Source: Homarus americanus (Eukaryota > Arthropoda > Malacostraca > Decapoda > Nephropidae). From it: a stretch of DNA of 64,000 nucleotides. Shown here piece after piece: positions 36,455-49,715 of this stretch (positions within the stretch are counted from its first letter, which is position 1; each line of letters starts with the position of its first letter). Location of the stretch: contig NW_024736071.1 in assembly GCF_018991925.1 (NCBI RefSeq), positions 16,365,402 to 16,429,401 of the forward strand, given 5' to 3'. A program made the position numbers and the translations under genes. The notes beneath the pieces are model-generated. The model saw only the letters and a program-made list of their open reading frames with translations. It had not been told where the DNA came from and did no database searches.

Positions 36455-36874
36455 ATATATCTTGCATAAAATATCTGTTTCTTCTGACGATTTTAGTTAA
36501 CAGAGAAATATGACAATAACCTCTCTGTCTATATAAGTCATTAAGACAGGTGAATTACGATAATTATATCACCTATGGATGTCATGCGTTATGGGGATAA
36601 TTAAGAAATAGTGTTAATTAATTTCTATTTTTTCCGTAATTTCAAAGTACTTCGTATGTAGAGATGACTAAGTAATAAAACACACAATATAGAGTTGTAT
36701 CCCGGTGTTTCTGGTCACCCTCTCCGGCATCTATATACTTCCAGCCACACGACTCAGTACACATCAATCTCTCTCGCCCTCTTAATTCTCCCATTTGTTG
36801 TATCTAAGCTCCCCTACCTCCCAGGCGACTCCTTCCAAATATATCCAACCATTCTCTCTCTCCCTAGCTCCCCC

Positions 36875-36914
<40 letters not shown>

Positions 36915-38089
36915 GCTCACCCCCTTCTCTCTCTCCTCTCTCTCCCTACGTCACCCCCTCCCCCCTCTCTCTCTACCTCTCCTTCTCATCTCTTTCTTTC
37001 TCCTCCTCTAGTTCTCTCCCACTCTACATTTCCCCTGGGTTCTGCGTACTCGCCTTTTACCCGTTTGACTGATTGGGTCTATTTGCATGAGAGTTTATTG
37101 ACTTATTTAGTACAGGAGGGGAGGGAGGCCAACCTTACCATGTTTTGGGGTCTGTCCACCAACTCACCACTCTGACCAGGACCTCACACTCTATATTCTT
37201 CATCTGGATGCCTTTATCCTTCATCCTGGCGTCTATACTTTGATAGTCATCCTCCATTTCTACCTTTTAACCTTGGTATATAATGTATTGTAGATTTAAG
37301 ATATTTAATAAAAAAAAAGTGATCGGAGCTTAAGACTGTCATCTGATGGCCCTCAGTGCTCCCATGACTGTTGTTGTACTGTATCTTTCTTGTTCTTGTA
37401 TTATTATTATTTACTCATCACTGTTGTGCCTCTGCTGCTTACCACTACAGCCTTATCGATGCAGCACTGCCAGCACTGCCGTACAAACATAACAACACCA
37501 GTACAGGTATACCAGCAATGTTGCACGGTCACAACTGCTACAGTACAGCTGCATCAACTCAGTGGGATTATTACTTCTGCAGCTGCAATCTCTTCTTGCC
37601 TCCCTCATCACCCTCACCACCACTTGAAGCTGCACCAACTCTCTTGTTCCACTAATATTGTGCCTCCACCATTAGCGACGGGGAGGACCTGCTGCTAATC
37701 CCCACAAACACACCTGCCGCTGATCCAACAGCCGAATGATCTGCCAATTAAGAGAAGGCAGGAATGTTTGAGGGTAATGTTTTAATGCCAAACAGCGGGT
37801 CCACTTGCAGGTAACCGGAGCAAACTAATCAGAGTTACGCATCGACGAATTCATGAAGAAAATATCTGTTTGGAAATAGAAAAATAAACACTGTGTGTAT
37901 TGAGGTTAGCTTCTGGGTATATGAAACCCACCTTCTGCATGTTAGGATTCTGTTAATTATAAAAAAAAACTATATATGTATTTTTCTTCTTTGAATTTGA
38001 GGAACAAGATGGAGCTTCAATGTAAATTATGCTACGAGGAGGGAGGGAGGTATTGTCAGTATGGGGTTAGGTTAGGTTAGTAATGAAAC

Positions 38090-38090
<1 letters not shown>
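36455..38090. other. Single-copy DNA with a CT-rich segment
   Basis: 36770-37030 is CT/CCT-rich with a (CT)n core near 36882-36914. A TTAGG triplet lies at about 38064-38080. 37370-37720 has GCTGC/CAGTAC-rich text with open frames but no recognised domain. Confidence 0.45.
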
Positions 38091-38092
<2 letters not shown>

Positions 38093-38144
<52 letters not shown>

Positions 38145-38146
38145 AC
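38093..38146. repeat. Compound (CT)n(CA)n microsatellite
   Basis: CT to 38120 joined directly to CA to 38146. Confidence 0.97.
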
Positions 38147-38619
38147 GCTAGACAAAAACAGAACATATAAATCACATGACACAGCCCGGACTCCTGACTT
38201 ATAACAGGTAGATCTGCGAGATAATTTCCTGGTGTATATTTCTCTCAAAAGTCTACGAGTGAGACGTGGGAGTTGTCAGTCCGCGGATCTGTTATGCCAG
38301 GGGTCTGAGGATCTATGGCCCAGCTAGAACGCCTCCGTCAATAGTCGTAAATCGTGATGGCCGTAAGATAAGATTTACGTCTGGTCAGCCAACATCGATG
38401 ATCGCGTTTGTTGACGGTGATGTACCGCCCCCATGATATTGACAGGTAATTACATACAAACACACAGCTATATCAATGTATATACACACACACACACGCA
38501 CACACACACAGACACACATACACAGACCAGGATCAATGTACGCATATATATCCAATATCTATGCAAGTGTATGTAAATGAGTGTACCTGTATGCATGTAT
38601 AAATGCATTTTTATCTCAA

Positions 38620-38662
38620 TTATTTATATATATATATATATATATATTTTTATATATATAAC
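38620..38662. repeat. (TA)n microsatellite
   Basis: TA array with one TTTT interruption. Confidence 0.93.
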
Positions 38663-39823
38663 AGGAATAAGTGCATTATATGGTAAAGTACAGTACATCC
38701 ACATAACATATGTAACCTCGACAAGAGGGACCAGACCAGCGGGAACTACCTGTTACATAAAGAACTGGTTTATACGAACCTATTCGAATACTCATTCGTC
38801 TTATTATAAGTAAGGTAAAGTAAGGTAGGCCAGGCCTGGCGCCTCTGAGACCCACGCTGCCTTTAATAAGATGAATGGGTGTTCGGTTACGATCGATAGC
38901 CGTGTTCTTTAAGAAACTGGTAAGGGAGCTCCCCCGCCCGACACACTGTTGGCTGCCGTGCGAATACGACGTGTGAAGGTTTGAAATGTTACGTGGAAGT
39001 ACCATGTAATGTTTTATATACACTATACCGTATATACTATATCAATACCGGTGTTGCCTTTTGCATATTTTCAGGTGTGGGCTGCTGCATTTCCAATAAA
39101 ACGTAAATAATTATTACTATTTTAATGTGTTACTAAACATCTTATTTATTTAAATTAACTTTAATCTTCTACAAAATAAACATCGTCACTCCACACGCTC
39201 CACCAGGCCCTAACACAGGCCAAGTCTCACTGGACTAAATTTTTACCTCGAGATTAAAAAGAAAAAAAGATGTTTGGTAAACTTCTTATCTGCACCTGAT
39301 TAACGTCAAGGAAGATGGAGTGTCCAAGGAGGACACTCAAGCTAAATTTCCGAATTTATCTTCAATTACTTGTAAATATTTTATAGTGTAGGAGAACGAG
39401 AGAATACCATAAAATATTTTCGTTTTAAATAATCCTGGAAATATATTATCCTCAAAATGATCGACATGCGATAATATTCAGTCATTATACTTGAATTTAG
39501 ATAAGAATTATACCCTCATCTTTTTTCTTTCCTGGTAAATGGTTTCTATAATCATATTTCTCAAATCACGTTTATAATTATACGGAGTGAATTATGACTA
39601 AATTGGCGTTCTGGAGAAAACTTCAGAATTATAGCCGCCGAATTATCATGAAAATGCCGTTATGAAATTAACTAAAGAATCGGCCTCAGATTTATCGATT
39701 CGGATAATATCTCCTTGTGAGTATTTTTTATTAAATATCTTCACTTATTATCAAACTTTATAGCTGCAATATCATTCTCGAATTATCTTCACCATAGATA
39801 ATTAATTACCCCAGGAGATGCTA
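38663..39823. other. AT-rich single-copy DNA
   Basis: A minus-strand frame at 38676-39023 (115 codons) has mixed composition and no recognised domain. 39480-39810 is very AT-rich with scattered GAATTAT words. Confidence 0.4.
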
Positions 39824-39905
39824 TTGGGGTCACTCCTCCTGCCGGGGTCACTCCTCCTGGGGTCACTCATCCTGGGGTCACTCATCCTGGGGTCACTCCT
39901 CTCAG
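39824..39905. repeat. 15-bp minisatellite GGGGTCACTCATCCT
   Basis: About five copies, the last ones exact. Translation gives a Gly-Ser-Leu-Ile-Leu repeat after an ATG at 39818 that mimics a hydrophobic leader. Confidence 0.93.
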
Positions 39906-40550
39906 TCTTGACCTTCGTGACTCATGGTAAACACAAGCCAATGACGTCATGTATCACAGCCTCGGCAGGAAATCACCTCAGGCGTCAGATAACATTAACA
40001 ATCCTTTCTTGTTTATCATTTTTGTATTATTATTTTTGTTGTGTAATCTTAGCAACTATTATTTAGTGTTGGGGTAATGTTTATGGTGTGTGGGTGTAGT
40101 GATGAGTGTTTTAGTACTTTATGGTGTATTATGGTGTATGGGAGTAGTGCATACCGTTTAATACACTACAACTTGGAGATGCTGACTCGCCTTAAACCAT
40201 ATCAGACAACTCAGAGAATGGAACTTTACAGAAATAAATAAAATAATAAACTCGTTCCTATATTCCAAATAGTGTGCTTAAGATATATTAATAAGATAAT
40301 GGTAATGTTCTAGTTGAGTTACATATTTATTCTTAAGTTACGAATTTCCGTTTTCTATGAATTAGTGTTTGATATCTTCAGTGAATTGGGTTTGGGATAT
40401 TTTCTGAAAGTTATGTAATGGGTATGAGCGTTGGTGTGCTTCCTAACGTGTGGGTTACTTCTGATGACGAGGAGGTACTGCAGTGTGTGTTGACATGTGG
40501 ACTTAGTAAGGTTTGTCATAGGCCATGGCAAAAATACAAGCTTAGAAGAA
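39906..40550. other. AT-rich single-copy DNA, no gene seen
   Basis: No repeat or exon stands out. Confidence 0.45.
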
Positions 40551-40956
40551 TATTTTTTTTACGTAGTTTTCCTCTCTTATTTTCTCTCTTTTTGTTTCTC
40601 TCTACTATACCTCTCTCTCTATCTCTCCTTTACTCTCCTTCTCTCTCCATGTACGTAAAACATATCCCTTATTTCCTTAACACAAATCCCAAACTGAATA
40701 TTGCCTTTGCATATTTTCTCGGCTTGGGGTGATCTCAGTATGTAACATAATGCCCACCCTGTTTCATGAGAGCTTCCTCGTCTAGCAGAGAGAGAGAGAG
40801 AGAGAGAGCCACAGGAGCCACACCCTCTTGCGCTAAATTATGGATCACACCATCAGCATCTTCTCAAACCATCATGGTGAAGACGAGGCATCATACTTCC
40901 CTTAGCAACATCCATACTGATAACTTAACTCCCACTCTCCCTCCTTCCCTACCAAG

Positions 40957-40989
<33 letters not shown>

Positions 40990-41460
40990 TACACTTTCAC
41001 TCAATATTTTGTATCTATCCCTCTCTCTCTCTCTTCATCCCTTGTTCCATCTACCTCTTCCATTACTCAACCTCGTTTTTTGTTTGTGTTTCCATCAGTC
41101 ATTCTCTCTCTTCTCCCCTTCTCTCTTGCTGGTCATAAAATGCCTCAAACGCTACATCTTTTAACTCAGAGACCAACACCTCTTTCCCCTTTCAAAGTGT
41201 CGCATCATTTCTTCAGATTTCCTTATTCCTGGTTCTTATATACTCTCGTGTTCTTCTTCTTTCAAACCATTTATGGATTCTCTCTTAAGATCCTATTTAT
41301 TCTAGGACTTTTTATTCCCGTTTCCCATTTCCCTATTTCTTCCAGATGTGAATATTCCCTATTTTTGTTTTGTTTTGTCTATTGTTTTTTGTTTTTAGTT
41401 TTTGTCGTATATATTTTTTGAGGGTATAGTTAATCTCCTCTTTTATCTTCCCTTGATCCT
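40551..41460. other. Pyrimidine-rich DNA with small GA and CA arrays
   Basis: (GA)n at about 40787-40808 and (CA)n at about 40960-40984. The rest is T/C-rich, giving Phe/Leu/Ser frames (40418-40732, 41080-41421). Confidence 0.5.
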
Positions 41461-42587
<1,127 letters not shown>

Positions 42588-43128
42588 ACAGTTCCTTTCT
42601 AAACCCCTTGAAAACTGGAAAAAAAACCAGTAACACATCTTCATAATGAAAAATAAACCCTGCCGACACGGATGAAAATATCACTCTCTCACATTTTCTA
42701 GAACTATTTTAAAACTTTTATCATATGAAGAGACTGTTTACCTATTACCTGGATATATTATGGTATGCTAATGAGTCACAATTGAAAGGTGATTTTGAGG
42801 CAGTGTGGCGGCTTTGGAGGTTTGGTGATATAGATGATAGACATAGGTATAAGGTTACATGTGTGTGTGGTACCTTATATCCGTAGTATGAGGTGCAGTA
42901 TAGGATAAAAGGCTACGTTTAGAGTTACTTAACGGTGTGAGGAAGGGATCAGGCTATAGTTCTTGACTACCAAACAAGATAGAGTTACCTACAAGTTAGG
43001 GTTTTCTTGAAAGGTGTAGGGCTACAAGTCGAGGTACAGAACAGGTGTTGGCTCTCGAAAGACTATTTTACAGGTGTGTTGAGGTCGAGGGTACAAGATT
43101 TGGCTATAAAACAAGGCTACATAAATAA
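42588..43128. other. Single-copy DNA
   Basis: No exon seen on the plus strand. If the minus-strand exon at 43287-43375 is real, this lies in its downstream intron. Confidence 0.4.
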
Positions 43129-43286
43129 GTGTCGGGCTACTCTAAGGGCTACTCTATGGACTACTATACGGACTACCGTGCGGGCTACTATAGGGGCTAC
43201 TATGGGGCTACTATAGGGCTACTCTACTGGCTACTGTACGGGCTACTATACGTGGTACTGTACGGGCTACTGTTCGGGCTACTCAC
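43129..43286. repeat. GGGCTACTATAC minisatellite (12-15 bp)
   Basis: About twelve copies of GGGCTACT followed by ATA, GTAC or CTA variants. It directly abuts the donor of the signal-peptide exon and so would lie at the start of that intron. The Tyr/Gly/Leu-rich plus frame is an artefact. Confidence 0.93.
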
Positions 43287-43375
43287 CAACGTTGGGGTCG
43301 GCGAGGGCAGGAGTGTGGGAGACCAGGGCTACTACGAGCAGCAGCACCAGCAACCTCGAGCCCATCACGGAAACC
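43287..43375 (-). CDS. Exon encoding a signal peptide of a secreted protein
   Basis: Read on the minus strand, a pyrimidine-rich run ending in CGTGTTTCAG precedes ten bases of 5' leader, an ATG at 43365-43363, and 26 codons plus one base before a consensus donor (G/GTGAGT, GT at 43286-43285). The 26 residues have classic signal-peptide form: a short start MGSR, a hydrophobic core LLVLLLVVALVS, then HTPALA with small residues at -3 and -1 for cleavage before DPNV. Third codon positions are mostly G or C, unlike the AT-rich surroundings. The protein would be secreted. I cannot name it, because the rest must lie in exons at lower coordinates in phase 1, and none could be identified with confidence. 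The opposite-strand frame through the same bases lacks an acceptor. Confidence 0.5.
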
Positions 43376-43383
43376 CTGAAACA

Positions 43384-44015
<632 letters not shown>

Positions 44016-44194
44016 CACCTGCAGGTACGCTGCATGACAGACTCTCTTTAACACGAAATAGTTGTACCGAGAGAAGAAAAAAAGAGATTCCATTAAGCAG
44101 TGTTTTTGTTTCTTACTGTGATGCACAACAAACCCCCTGGGACAAACAGCGGGATGACTGCTTTCAAGAGTTTCCATAACATCCGCGTATCGTT

Positions 44195-44490
44195 GACCAA
44201 GTGATAGCTTAAAAGGTAAACAAAGCCAATTAATGGAGATAAAACGGTAAAAAGAACTAGGTGATAAGACAAACAACGGTAAACAGAGTCAGTTGATAGT
44301 CTAAACACCGGTAAACAGAGTCAGTTGATAGCCAGAACAAAGGTAAACAGAGTCAATTGATAGTCCAAACAACGGTAAACAGAGTCAGTTGATAGCCAGA
44401 ACAAAGGTAAACAGAGTCAATTGATAGTCTAAACACCGGTAAACAGAGTCAGTTGATAGCTAGAACAATTGTAAACAAAATTAAGTGATA
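44195..44490. repeat. About 30-bp repeat in a 60-bp higher-order pattern
   Basis: GGTAAACAGAGTCAGTTGAT recurs about eight times with two alternating linkers, AGTCTAAACACC/AGTCCAAACAAC and AGCCAGAACAAA. Edge copies are diverged. Confidence 0.93.
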
Positions 44491-44644
44491 AACCAAGATA
44501 GCAAATGAAGGCTTTTGATATCCAGAAAAATTATGGACAAAAAGCATCCAATAGCCACAGTAAAAACAGTCACCAATAACCACGTGGCTAACAGAACAAG
44601 GAGACATAAGACTTGGTAATTAACAGAGATTTATGCTCTGTATT

Positions 44645-45348
<704 letters not shown>

Positions 45349-45430
45349 AAGGAAGGGAAGGGAAGGGAAGGGAAAGGGAGGGAAGGGAAGGGAAAGGGAG
45401 GGAAGGGAAGGGGGAAGGGAAGGGAAGGGA
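45349..45430. repeat. (GGGAA)n microsatellite
   Basis: Pentanucleotide array GGGAAGGGAA with GGGAAA variants. Confidence 0.95.
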
Positions 45431-45574
45431 TTAATATAGTAGGGAGGGATGCCAAAGAGGAAGGGTGGACAAAAAAAAAGTTGATCTCAAACACACAGGA
45501 TAAACAAAGGTTCCATCTACCAATTGGAAGCTATATAGGTCCATTTATCGTGTTTTTATATGGTTACTGGGGGC

Positions 45575-45706
45575 AGGTAGTCACAGAGCAAACCGCACCC
45601 CAAACACACACAGGTCACGCTCGCTGCAGACCTCACCATCAAAGGATTCAGCCGTCTCCGTGACCTGGCCGGGAAAAAGGTCATTCTCCTGTGATCAAAC
45701 TCAGGG
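45575..45706. other. GC-richer patch with open frames and splice-like edges
   Basis: After a CACACACAG at 45605-45613 one plus frame runs 26 codons (45614-45691) to a TGA at 45692. A second frame is open across a donor-like CAGG/GTAAGA at 45706. A 42-codon ATG-started frame runs on the minus strand over the same bases. I cannot choose between them, so no exon is called. Confidence 0.15.
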
Positions 45707-45716
45707 TAAGAAGAAA

Positions 45717-45906
45717 AGTGAAACCTCCATATAACGGATTTATCTCTCCATAGAATCCGTTATATGGGGGAGTTCTATAGAAAAGATCCTCGATATAACG
45801 GATTTTCATGTCTATATTTAATCAGATGGAAGTTTCACAGCTAACGGATCCTCGATATAACGGATTTTCCTCTCCATATAATCCGTTAAACAGAGGTTCT
45901 ACTGAA
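45717..45906. mobile_element. pogo/Tigger-like terminal-inverted-repeat element, non-coding
   Basis: The left end reads GTGAAACCTCCATATAACGG. The right end is its inverse, CCGTTAAACAGAGGTTCTACTG (read from the right as CAGTAGAACCTC). This resembles the CAGT-(A/G)AACCTC ends typical of pogo/Tigger elements of the Tc1/mariner superfamily. Between them, further AACCTC/ATCCTCGATATAACGGA and AATCCGTTA motifs form two more partial palindromes. There is no transposase frame. TA target duplications are not clear. A relative lies at 62239-62430. Confidence 0.6.
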
Positions 45907-46789
45907 GATGCTTTTGCGATCAGCTAAACAAATTGTTATAGGGGTAAACAAAATTACTGAAACAGATGTTTTTTTATGAAGATCAAGGTAAACAATGTGT
46001 GTTATATTAAAACAAGAAGAGCTTAGTTGGCTGTACTATACACTCATCCTTGACAACTCGTAAATAACTTCTATTTTTTAATACACACACTATAACCTTA
46101 TCTTATACACTCATACACGATAACTTTTCATACTGATGGTCAAATAAAAAATAATTATTTGACAGTTATGACTTAAAAAACAAAATTATTTTCCCTTTAA
46201 CAATAGGTCGAAATTCCTTCGTTTCTTTCCATTTTCCGAAACCAGGAAGCGCTGCCATTGTTATCGTACCGTATTCAGTGTTGCCAGCTTAGCGGAAATG
46301 TCGCCAATTCCAGCGAACATCAGAGTCCCCAGAGTAACATTTTGGGGGGTTGATTTTAGTCAATGTTCGCGATTTTTAAAATAATATTACGGAATGTAGG
46401 AGATTTTTAGATTTATGTGTGTAAACATTTGTGATTTTAGAATGAATTTATTATTACAATACATCTCAGTGATTATTAACCATGTTTACTAAAAATCTTT
46501 GAAATTATGAGACTTTTGGGAGTGATTTCAGTGAAGTTTAGCGAGTTTTAGCACAGAGAGACGTCAGGAGTGTGAGCGGTGACTTACCCTGTGTGAGTCA
46601 AGAACAGCGATGCTCTTAGACACTTGTGTATGGGTGACAGAGCAGCGTGCAGCGTGTACAGTCGTGTGCGTGAAGGAATTTCTATTTTAGCTCAGTCATT
46701 GGAGTAAGACTATTAGTATGAATGATTGCAATGGTATGGGGAGAAAACATGGACCTCTGAAAAATATTGATAAGATATGATATTTTTTA
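45907..46789. other. AT-rich single-copy DNA, no gene seen
   Basis: Nothing beyond chance open frames. Confidence 0.45.
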
Positions 46790-46820
46790 ATTCGAAATTA
46801 TTATTATTACTATTACTAGA

Positions 46821-46918
<98 letters not shown>

Positions 46919-46957
46919 CATTATTATTATTAATATTTTTATTATTATTATTATTAT
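46790..46957. repeat. Long (ATT)n microsatellite
   Basis: About 160 bp with a few ACT, ATC and ATA interruptions near both ends. Confidence 0.97.
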
Positions 46958-47199
46958 ATATGAATTATCACCTTAAATTCATTCACCTGTCATGATATAT
47001 TTAATCTAGATCACCATAAGCTGAACACGTGCCGACCTGACCTTCACATATTCCAAGGTGTGTTTGCACATCCATCATTTTTCTGCTTGTAATTAGTATT
47101 GATCACACATTGATGAAGTAGTGCACAGTGTAGATCTTTAAGCTATGTAATTTTCGTCATTCCAGCACGCTATAAGACCACTCGACAGCTTCAGCGATT

Positions 47200-47520
47200 A
47201 CTAGTCATTTGGACCCTGGTTCTATGAGACCCCTGTGCTATTGGGTCCCAACTTTGGCTGAAAAGCATTGGGAAACATTAGGGACGACAATCATTAGGTT
47301 TAAGGTTCTTTTGGATTCGGACCCATTAGGCCAGGGACGTATTAGGATTGAGTTCCATTTGCGTTAGATCCCATTAAGATTGGGACTCATTAAATCTGGG
47401 ACCCATTATAATAGGGGTACTTAAGACTACGGACCCATCTGACTAAAAACCTATAGAGCTGAGTCACATTACGGCTGGGAACCCTTGGAACTGAGGCCCG
47501 TTGGAATTAATTAATCTCCA
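47200..47520. repeat. Decayed 18-22 bp repeat around GGGACCCATTAGGAT
   Basis: About fourteen diverged copies, such as GGACCCATTAGG, GATCCCATTAAGATTGGGA and GGGACCCATTATAATAGGGG. The period is preserved although the sequence has drifted. Confidence 0.6.
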
Positions 47521-48008
47521 ATCCAAATACTTAAATAATTGACTGACTGGAACTAGAGTCTACAAGGATTGGATCATTTTTGACCAGCCACTTTACTGAA
47601 CCATAACACCAACACGAAGATGGACGGAAGGGCTCTCTGAAGGCCCCTCGACTAGTCATCTAGTTTCAGTGACCTTTGACCTTTGACCCTTCACCCTGTT
47701 ACTCTGAGGGGGTGATGATTATACCTTCCAAACTTCAAAGAACTTCATTGAAAAGTGTAAAGCTGTTTTCGACAAGAGAGGGCGTAAAATAACACATATA
47801 TTCGCAGAAGCTCACTCACACAGACCTATGGCCAGGTGAAGGAGGAAATAGTTTGCTTGTTCTTATTTCCGGGTGGTGAAGTGGTGACCCAAACCTTCTT
47901 TAAGACTACAGGGATGATAGATAAAACAATGGTGGTATTAATAATGGATAACAATGATGAAAATAATAATGTAAATCATAAATTATATAATATCAGATGA
48001 ATATTACT
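47521..48008. other. Single-copy DNA, no gene seen
   Basis: 47900-48000 becomes rich in ATAAT words leading to the next array. Confidence 0.45.
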
Positions 48009-48011
48009 ACC

Positions 48012-48059
<48 letters not shown>

Positions 48060-48060
48060 G
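48009..48060. repeat. (ACT)n microsatellite
   Basis: CTACTACTA array of about 50 bp, then ATAATA text to 48115. Confidence 0.96.
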
Positions 48061-48344
48061 CTAATAATAATACTAATAATAATAATGATAATAATAGTAA
48101 TTGTAATAATGATAAAGAAATCTGGGAAATTTAACAGCACACCACCACCATTAAATGACTGCCAGTGACCTTTTCACCTGTTTGGTTTAAGTTCCACCAA
48201 GTTTCTCTCTCAAGTTTTCCCTGCAATTGCATCTTTTGTTTTCTCTTTCGTGAAAAAAAGAAAGAAATTTATCCTCTTTTTACCAATATTCCATCAATGT
48301 GTTTTCTATTTGTCTTTCAGCTAGTTTATATGTTTTTTATTTGT

Positions 48345-48530
48345 CTGCGTCTGTCTGTCTGTCTGTCTGTTTCCTGTTTGTTTCTCTCTTGTGTTATTTA
48401 TTTACTGTCCCTTTTCTTATCTGTTTGTCTTTCTGTCTTATTCCTGTCCACTGTCTCCTTTCTATACGTATATTTTCTCACACACACACACACACACATG
48501 CACACACACACACACACACACACACATTAT
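48345..48530. repeat. (GTCT)n and (CA)n arrays in T-rich DNA
   Basis: TGTCTGTC at 48350-48372 and (CA)n with one ATG at 48479-48527. The Phe/Leu/Cys/Ser frames at 48165-48593 are artefacts. Confidence 0.85.
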
Positions 48531-48689
48531 CTGACTAGTGAACTATCTACCCCAGCTGACCGAACAATCATGTGTGGCGGAGATGGTGATTAGACGCAGA
48601 CCAAAAGACCATTGTTACCAGCTGGGGGTGACATCTTACCTTAGAAGATCATACCATTGTTCCCAGCTGAGCGAAGTATCTTACACAGC

Positions 48690-49375
48690 CGAGTATTCCA
48701 GTGTTGACAAATAGGTTATTGCTTATTACCGGATGAGTGCGTCAGTGTTGCCATGGGAGAAGGTAAGCATTGCTATAGTTGCCATATAAGTGGATGATAA
48801 TGTCAACTGAAAATACCAATGTTGCCATATGAACAAAAGATCCCTGATACTGTTGCCATATGAGTGGACCTGATGACATTTTTTTTTCAGCTCACTGTGT
48901 TGCCATACGACAGGGCGATCCCTCCAAGCTTAGTATTTGCCAGTGTTGCCATCGCGGCGGGGACCATCTATCCTAGCAGAACGGAGCATAATTTTCATCT
49001 TAGTAGGCCATTATGTCTCAGATAATTAGGCCATAGTTCCCAGCTGAGTGGCCATCATTTAGGGTTGATCGAGGCCATTATTCCTCTCTGAGAAGGTCAT
49101 CCCTTGTGTGCTAAGGAGGTAGTCGTTGCCATAGTGTGCCTTTGTTGTCATGTGTGCCATCAGTGTCATATGTTTCGACGATGCCATAGAGTACTATCGT
49201 TGCCATGTGTATCTGTATTGTTAAGTTTGTCAGGCTTTTAATATTTGTTAGTATGATCAAGAGGAAACCATTAATGTTATGTCTGCCATCGTTGCCATAA
49301 TGAGTATGTCATCGTCTTCAATTATGTCATTGTGTACCTGTCAGTGTGTCATCGTTGCCAACTAAAAACTCTTCT
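48690..49375. repeat. Decayed repeat marked by GTTGCCAT
   Basis: The word GTTGCCAT(A/G) occurs about ten times at irregular 20-70 bp spacing, often followed by ATGAGTGG or ATAAGTGGAT. The plus strand also repeats CAGTGTTGCCAT and ATCGTTGCCAT. An old tandem array is the simplest reading. Confidence 0.55.
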
Positions 49376-49547
49376 TCGTGACTAATAAAATGGTTCGTTA
49401 TTCAGAGAGAAACACACCACGTGGGAGGGTTATTATTACCACCTGGGGAAGCTATTTCTCCCAGCTGGGTGGACCATCTGCCCCGGCTAGGTGGATCATT
49501 TCTCCCAGTTAGACACAATACCCCTACTAGCTGGGTGAACCTACTCT

Positions 49548-49715
49548 CCCAGCTGGTGTGGACCCTCTCTCCCAGCTGGTGTGGACCCTCTCTCCCAGCT
49601 GGTGTGGACCTTCTCTCCTAGCTGGTGTGGACCCTCTCTCCCAGCTGGTGTGGACCCTCTCTCCTAGCTGGTGTGGACCCTCTCTCCCAGCTGGTGTGGA
49701 TCCTCTCTTCTCCCA
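49548..49715. repeat. 23-bp minisatellite CTCTCCCAGCTGGTGTGGAC
   Basis: Seven near-exact copies, with one- or two-base changes (CTTCTCCTAG, CTCTCCTAG). Diverged copies extend left to about 49430 (CTCCCAGCTGGGTGGACC). Confidence 0.95.

Noticed and set aside
39818..40066. ATG followed by a hydrophobic Gly-Ser-Leu repeat resembling a signal peptide
   Set aside because: The hydrophobic part is the 15-bp minisatellite itself, and the downstream sequence is AT-rich without a domain.
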